A stretch of 64,000 nucleotides of DNA from Berberis thunbergii (lineage: Eukaryota > Streptophyta > Magnoliopsida > Ranunculales > Berberidaceae), in assembly GCA_003290165.1 (NCBI GenBank), contig QNQO01009192.1, positions 62,001 to 126,000 of the forward strand, given 5' to 3'. Positions 57,579 to 64,000 of this stretch are shown one piece after another; within the stretch, counting starts at the first letter, position 1, and every line of letters begins with the position of its first letter. The position numbers and the translations under genes are program-made. The notes beneath the pieces are model-generated. The model was not told where the DNA came from, did not search any database, and saw nothing but the letters and a program-made list of their open reading frames with translations.

Positions 57579-58089
57579 ATGGGCTTAGTGTTGTCTGGCT
57601 TTGCCAAATTTGGTGGGCAAACAGGTCTGCTTTACTTTGCAGAAGAGATTTTTGTGACATGCGTACAACGCGGATTAAAAGACGATTTTGTGTATCATCA
57701 TATGTTCCCCCTGAGTTAGTGAGTCATCATGTCGGTCTACTAAATTACTTCAAAAAGAACTGTACAATTGTGAAGATTGAGCCCAAAACGTCGTCTCGAG
57801 CGGTGCACATCATTAAATGAGTATGTGACTGTTCGAAAAAGGGGTGTGAATCCCTGGCTTTATATAAGTTGTCGTTTCTACAGAGGAGAGTTTATTTAAT
57901 TCTGTAATTTTCTGAAACTCCTTCTCGCTACTGGTTTCTCAAGTGCATTCAAAAGTACACATTTTATTTCATGGCGAACAATGTCAAACTCACCCCTTGA
58001 CAGGAGTTTGCCTTGACTTTTACCAGAATAAGAAGGTTGGCTAATCTTAACTCCGGGATGAATATCGGATTCCCGAAGACTTCAAACTT

Positions 58090-59598
58090 AGCCCCTTGGG
58101 TGCTTACCATAGTTCGTTAACGCCTTCGCAAGGATCCATCGCCTTGCATAAAGGCATGTTTCAATTCGGGCTTCCCTTTACAGTTTCGGAGGATATTTGG
58201 TGCTTACTGGCGTATATTCGCATTCCTCCCGCTCAAATGGTACCGAACGGATTCAAGACTTTGATTGTTCTTCTTATCAGGGAGAAGGATGTTGGCCTTT
58301 GGTTAACTCCTCAAGTGATCCATCTGCTGACTTTCCCTCGGCTGAACTCTCATAAAGTTGTCAGTTGAGTATGTCAGATTGCTTGGGTTCACTGTTAGAC
58401 GACTCAAGTTTTGGCAGAAGTATTATTTTATGACTTCTTCGAACTTTTGTACTTTAAGCTGGAATGGCGTTCGATTGTCAAATATTTCAAATTTGATCGC
58501 AATGAGCGTAATATCCCTCCTCCTCTTTCTTGTCTAATCTTTGCAAATATTGATGTGTCATTTTATTATTTTTTTGCAGAGAAATTTGTAACTCCAACTC
58601 TCACAGAAGAAGAGGAGTCGATGAAGAAGGCATTGAATAAGCTTTCTTTTATGACCATCGAAGAGGTTATGGCTTCGAGTAACACCGTGCAAAGCGGGTT
58701 GTTTGAACACTTCCATGTAGCTCCTACGTTGTTTAGGTCATTGCCAAAAGAGGTTGGCAACAGTCGTTCAAACAAGAGAAAACTCATGATGCATATCCCT
58801 ACAAGGCAGACTGAGTTGGAGGCGGCCTTGCCACCCATTGGTCAGCCCAATAGGAAGTGAGCTGATCACAAAATTGATTCCTTTTTTGGTCCGCTGGAGA
58901 AGGAAATGACCATCGCTGAGTCCGAACTTAACCAATCCGCCCGAGAGATAGTCTAGGAGAGTAGGGTGTTGTGTTTGAGCCTCATGCTTCCGTCATTGTC
59001 CTGTAGGATGATTGTTTAAAGGTGGCGGACCTCGGTGAGGTTGGGGCTTTGCATATTGTCGGGTCTTAGGATATGAATCTTGCCACCGAATCTATTGATG
59101 TTCCCTGTTCTACAGATGTTGTCGCCATTAGGAATGGATCTTTTCCCTCTCTCTTTAGACCCTAATGCTGAGCATCGGGTTGAGTCTCCATTTTAGAAGG
59201 CCTCGGCTCTGGAGTCGGTGTCTCTAAAGGGTCCCCTGGGGATAGTGTCGAGATCCAAGGGTGAGGCAGACGTGTTATTTGATCGGAGTGAGCTGCATCC
59301 CGACGCTCTACATGCTTTGAAAAGGATTTTACTAAACTGCGAAAGTCATATTGGGACGCGCTCTATCGGATAGATTCCTTAAGCAAGCGGTTGGAGGAGT
59401 ATGGTGTTGGGATGGACTTCGAATTGGTATGGGGGCGATTGGGTTGGTCTTGAGTCCAAGCTGGAGGCCTCAAGGGCTAAGCTGAATCTGACCAAGGCTA
59501 GCTTAGCGTCTGCTGAAACAAAGTTGGGGTGCACTCGGAAGGAATTGAAGCACGTGGAAGAGGTGGCGGGCAAGGCACAGTCTTATTTACAGGCCTAA
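58090..59598 (+). pseudogene. Antisense ORF of the older minus-oriented Tat element
   Basis: Plus-strand segments 58,096-58,368, 58,411-58,860 and 59,401-59,598. The first matches the aORF at 56,195-56,458. The second holds LFYDFFELLYFKLEWRSIVK and a charged region. The third is coiled-coil-like (EASRAKLNLTKASLASAETK). Position next to the 3' LTR and opposite orientation agree with the other copies. Broken by stops near 58,370, 58,860 and 59,000-59,400. Confidence 0.6.
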
Positions 59599-59614
59599 AC
59601 CATTGAACAAGAAC

Positions 59615-59862
59615 AAGGAGCACTAACTGGACTCCCACTTTCTAACCTATTTCCATCCACGTTCAACGGACAAGGAGTTAGAGCGGACCAAATCATCATC
59701 AGCCAAAACTAAGCATAGGTCGGGTTCGACAATCACTGTCTGCGGAAGGACATTGATCCTGGCAAGCCATCATCATCAGGCTCAAGAAGCACCGACTAGA
59801 CTCCCACATTCTAACCCATTTTCATCTGCGCTAAACGGACTAGGAGTTTGAGCGGACCAAAA
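59615..59862. repeat. Tandem repeat after the aORF (about 175-bp units)
   Basis: Two units with GGACTCCCACTTTCTAACC and AGACTCCCACATTCTAACC (59,624 and 59,799), each followed by CCATTTTCATC-type text, AACGGAC-AGGAGTT and GAGCGGACCAAA. Same position and partly the same motif (CTCCCAC) as the array at 16,420. The CACTA element begins inside the second unit. Confidence 0.8.
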
Positions 59863-59886
59863 CACTACACCAAAAACCCCCATTAG

Positions 59887-60275
59887 CAACGCTTCTATAC
59901 CGTGGGCGTAAGCCATTGCCACGGCTAAGAGCCGTGGACTACAGGGGCGTCACGAAATCCTTTGTAACGGCTATAAACCGTTGCTAAAATTATAGCAACG
60001 GTTTTATGCTTGAACGGGGGGCGTGATTTTCAGCAATTAGCAACGGTTATAAATCGTTGCAATAATAATAGCAACGGTTTTTAGCCGTGGCAACAATAGC
60101 AACGGTTTTAAGCCGTGACAAGGTGTAGATATTAGCAACGGTTATAAACCGTGTCTAATTAAATAGCAACGGTTTTAAGCCGTGGCTAACCCTAGCCACG
60201 GTTATAAGCCGTGGCAAGGTAGCCACGGTTTTAGCCGTTGCAATAGTTAGCCACGGTTTAAAACCGTGGCAATTT
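59887..60275. repeat. Subterminal palindrome array of the second Pack-CACTA
   Basis: Copies of GCAACGGTTTTAAGCCGTGGC-type palindromes, same order as at 33,335-33,690, with one extra unit (CAACGGTTATAAATCGTTGC, about 60,042) not seen in the first element. Confidence 0.9.
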
Positions 60276-60911
60276 TTTATTTATTTATTTATTTATTTTG
60301 CTATCAAATGATTTTGAATCATTGAGTCAAAATCTATCAAATAATGGAGGCAAAATCTATCAAATGACTTGGTTGCGTGGCTTCTATTAGTGTAGTTATC
60401 AAATTTCTATACTTAGACCTCCTCCCTCCCACAAACGCCCAAACTAAATTGGGCAGATCCCATTGATGTGTATTGAAGTGCACTCAGAATTGTTAGAAGT
60501 AACAAAAAGAAAATATCATTTTAAAGTGACCAACTACTTATTTGGTTCTAATTCTAATCACCATAAATAAACACCACCAGACACAAAAATAGTCTTCAAG
60601 AAACCTACCAGAGAAAATATGCGCTTACCATAAGCACTCTTGCGGAACAATTCATCAGAAAAAAATATTAAAATTCTGCTACTGCAAAGTGAATACACTC
60701 TGATAACTAAAAGATACTATATTGGGAAGGATTAATTAAAGAAAATTTTGTACACAATTGTTCACAGCTAATTATGATTGGAAATGAGATTCATCCAATA
60801 AACAGAAAAGAATTAATCAGTGAATGATGATCTTAATTGACTATGAAAAACATGAAGGGTATTTCACTTGTTCTCTGACTACCCACACATAACTCATGTT
60901 CCTAGCGACTA

Positions 60912-61410
<499 letters not shown>

Positions 61411-62300
61411 ATGAGCTCCGCTGTTAAAACACAGAAAATTGACTTTCAGATGCAGAAGGTGAATTACTTTTACATAGAGTTCATGAAACTTAATGAGGTG
61501 CATCATAGAAAACTTAAATATTTCATATCCAATGGCAGAAAGCATTATATATCAGCTATAGGGTTTCCTAACTTCAAACTGATTGGTCAAGCGAAATGGT
61601 CTCCCTCTGGACTTAATAAGGTTTGTTCCATCCTCATGCAGGCATTTCACCTGTCAAGGAACAAGGACTACCTATTATTCTCGGTGAGTCTAATCTCAGT
61701 TAAGCTGGTTTCTTGGTAGGCCATCTCGGATCAGTCTATCATATATTATAGTCTACCACGTATACAAATAGATGTCGTAGCCAAGAGCAAATAAAATCAA
61801 TGGATAATTCATTTACAATTTGTTAAATTAACTGAGCCCAACAATTATAACATATATAGTGTTTTACACTAGGCGAAGTAAAATAAAGACGAATGAATGA
61901 AAGAAAAAGAAAATGAATACATTTTAAGTGAAACAACAAGTAAGGTCAATCTAGTGCTGCTTAGCCTGGTAACAACACTTTAATTTAACCTTGGATGAGT
62001 CACACGACTGATTCAATTAAATAATCGTCCATTAAAGGTCAGTCAGAACACGTGATATGTGAAAATGATGGACTGAATAACAATAAAAGGCTGAAATAAA
62101 ACCAAAATATTTCAGGAAACTTGTAATAAATTGTCCATTAAAGGTCAGGCAGAACACATGATATGCTAAAATGAAGGACTAAATAAAAATAAAAGGCTGA
62201 AATAAAACTCAAATATTTCAGGAAACCTCTAAAAAAATACTTCTCAGGCTCACATATGATGAACTTTTTGCATAATCATATGTGCAAGAAAGAAAAGAGC
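61411..62300. other. Unassigned sequence in the second Pack-CACTA
   Basis: A plus-strand segment 61,640-61,682 has AG and GTGAGT borders (GISPVKEQGLPIIL when spliced frame is chosen), but no family is recognised. 62,038-62,110 and 62,135-62,215 are two copies of a short direct repeat (CATTAAAGGTCAG-CAGAACA, AAAGGCTGAAATAAAAC, ATATTTCAGGAAAC). Confidence 0.35.
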
Positions 62301-62307
62301 AGAGTAC

Positions 62308-62464
62308 CATAATGTTCACCCTTCACAGCAGCATGAAGAATGGTAGACAAGTCATTTCTTCGATGTAGATTCTCATTTCTATTACTCTCTAAAAGAAAGT
62401 GGAGTATTTCCCTCCTCCCATATGCTGCAGCCCAAAACAAAGGTGTCTCTCCAAGCATATGTTC
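62308..62464 (-). pseudogene. Captured ankyrin-repeat exon
   Basis: One exon with GT-AG borders: GETPLFWAAAYGRREILHFL, then NDLSTILHAAVKGEHYG. These are two consecutive ankyrin repeats, as in plant ankyrin-membrane proteins (ACD6/ITN1-like group), but nothing outside the repeats is present to decide the subfamily. Confidence 0.8.
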
Positions 62465-62566
62465 ACTGAAACATTTAGATTTTGTTAAAAGGATCATACT
62501 TTAGCAAACATGGGATACAAGTAGAAGTTAAAATTATAATAAAATTGAAGTAAAACAAAAGATTAC

Positions 62567-62643
62567 CGATCCAGATCGACATAAGTAAACATTATCAGTC
62601 AGCTGAGTGATCTTATCTGAAGCGCGATTAGCTATGTACATCC
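62567..62643 (-). pseudogene. Captured proteasome subunit beta-6 (PBA1) exon
   Basis: A 77-bp exon with AG/GT borders reading [20 protein letters not shown] then LCRSGS, which corresponds to the early part of the 20S proteasome beta-1/PBA1 subunit, just after the catalytic Thr region (RTSTG). Only this exon is present; the N-terminal nucleophile is not included. Confidence 0.85.
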
Positions 62644-63466
62644 CTGACAATGTGAACAAAATAAAAATCAAATCTTGCGACAAATTGGTAAAAAAATAGG
62701 CATGTTAGAATCAGAACATCTGAAACTGTATAAATCTGATGGCAGAGAATCAGAATAGGGTGTAATCAAAGTGAGTACCTGTGCAATAGTTCTTATTCTT
62801 TTTCACTACTGCAGTACTTAAAAGACTCAGTATTATCTTGAGTTTTATTACTAATATAATTTATATATTGTTGTATATCCTCTTTGTCCCTTTCCTAGTA
62901 TATTGACATTGTGTGTTAAATCACTTCATAGTCAGATAGATTATCAGTCTATTTGGTGAGAACTGAAACTCGTTGCAGACGCTGAATCTGTCTGAAAATC
63001 TCTTTGTTCCTAAACACAACTGAATAAAGAAACATCTACCACCAAGAACTGGTCTACAGCAGAGTTTAATGTGTAAATCAGCTCATAAATCAATTATGTT
63101 TTAGTGCGTCGAGTTGTTTGCAACACACATAATCAATGGTTCAACAATCAACATACATAATCCGGAAGCCTGAGAACAACGTCAAATTTAGGTACAGTTT
63201 CATATGCATCAAATTTCATTTTCTCATTAAATTAAAAAACATCAGAAAATTTCAGCAAAGCCTCCCTATAACACCAAGATTGGGTGTATATCTCAAACAT
63301 AAGCATAGAAATTACAGGAGACTGTGAAATTGCCCAGTAGATCTCTCCTTTACCAGCAGGAGAACTTCTTTTTCTGCAACATAAAAAGCCCATCAGATTT
63401 TGTAGTTATAATGACCTTTAATTAGAATGTGAACGAATTCTGACTAATACAAGTTAAAATGTTGGT

Positions 63467-63979
63467 TCAACTTACCCGTCGAAACTTAGCTTCTTCTTGG
63501 CTGTCTATATAAGCGAGCAGATCCTCTTGCCTCATCAATGCTTCATGCAAATCCTGCAAAGAAGTAACACACATGTTACATGTGCTCAGTAATATATATA
63601 AAATGAACAGGAAGGTGACACGTAATGCATAGATGCGCAAGGCACTGCAAGCATATGTCAAGAACTTCAAAACCCAACATCCTTGATTTTAGAGACATGC
63701 AGAATTACAGATACCTATAGAAAGATGAGCATTCTTGAGTGAAAGCAACCAAGTTTTAAAATGCATGATTTCAAGAGCATGCACAAACCATACCTTTTTA
63801 GTTGCAATCAGTTCAGCTTCTAATGCATCCACACGGCAGACAGCAGCATTCAGCAACTCCTCTTTCTCATATGGCATCTCTGATGGCTTGGCTTGAAGTG
63901 TCTCAACCTTCTCCTCGAGCTCACCTAACGGCCTTACCACCAGTATAAATCTTGCAGCACAGTCCGCAGCATAATTCAA
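63467..63979 (-). pseudogene. Captured coiled-coil exons, probably of a TBC/RabGAP protein
   Basis: Minus strand, 63,795-63,979: [20 protein letters not shown] then [25 protein letters not shown], matching in style and sequence the coiled-coil tail of plant TBC-domain RabGAPs. A second piece at 63,478-63,555 reads DLHEALMRQEDLLAYIDSQE and EAKFRRVS and may be from the same gene. No TBC catalytic part is within the window. The gene could extend to the right of 64,000. Confidence 0.55.
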
Positions 63980-64000
63980 TTAGAACAAAAAGAACTGAAA

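Larger units (their letters stand above)
50107..57700 (-). mobile_element. Older minus-oriented Tat-like 3' LTR, split by a younger element
   Basis: Starts TGATGTAG at 50,107 and ends TGTATCATCA at 57,700. It is interrupted by the 50,651-57,578 element, with ATGGG duplicated at the break. The text is a diverged reverse-complement relative of the younger LTRs. Right of 57,700 the minus strand reads CTCAGGGGGAACATA, a polypurine tract directly before the LTR, so this is a 3' LTR and its internal region lies to the right. Confidence 0.8.

Overview
The window looks like repeat-rich nuclear DNA from a eudicot plant. Introns are short and GT-AG bounded, captured exons match plant-specific families (PDR-type ABCG transporters, PTC52-like Rieske oxygenase, pectin acetylesterase, NIMIN), and most of the sequence is nested plant transposons. 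The species cannot be named from this sequence alone. I find one probably intact host gene, a NIMIN-like (NPR1-interacting) single-exon gene on the minus strand at 6,255-6,611. Every other recognisable coding stretch is a fragment, a pseudogene or transposon-derived.

Layout. 1-2,150: end and LTR of an LTR retrotransposon with an 18-bp minisatellite. 2,240-4,720: decayed gypsy remnant. 5,047-6,250: duplicated segment beside the NIMIN gene. 6,926-9,281: two hAT-type non-autonomous elements in opposite orientation, one carrying a nested MITE. 9,379-9,697: Tourist-like MITE. 9,780-12,555: dead L1-type LINE. 14,039-31,780: minus-oriented Tat-like gypsy material (LTR pieces, antisense ORF, tandem repeats, gag, protease) split by a CACTA-type element (about 17,023-26,800) that carries exons of a kinesin-7, MED17 and a PDR transporter. 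32,483-48,145: a large inverted duplication of a PTC52-like pseudogene joined to an unidentified 5' leader; its left arm is split by a 10.6-kb CACTA element (33,311-43,949) carrying exons of CAP, an acyl-protein thioesterase, a pectin acetylesterase and a PDR transporter. 49,440-49,860: MuDR transposase remnant. 50,651-57,578: a complete-outline Tat gypsy element (two LTRs, 5-bp TSD, dual RNase H, antisense ORF, no integrase seen) inside an older minus-oriented LTR (50,107-57,700). 58,090-59,862: antisense ORF and tandem repeats of that older element. 59,863 to the window end: left part of a third CACTA element, whose left end matches that of the 33,311 element, carrying exons of an atypical dual-specificity phosphatase, an ankyrin protein, proteasome subunit PBA1 and probably a TBC/RabGAP.

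The main result is a set of three gene-capturing (Pack-CACTA-like) transposons in 64 kb. All their identified exons keep introns and read on the same strand, and no CACTA transposase is recognisable. For the middle element the window contains its own control: the unfilled insertion site is preserved in the other arm of the inverted duplication (47,299-47,301), which fixes the element ends and the GTT target-site duplication to the base. Two different exon sets of a PDR transporter that are adjacent in the family's normal order sit in two different CACTA elements.
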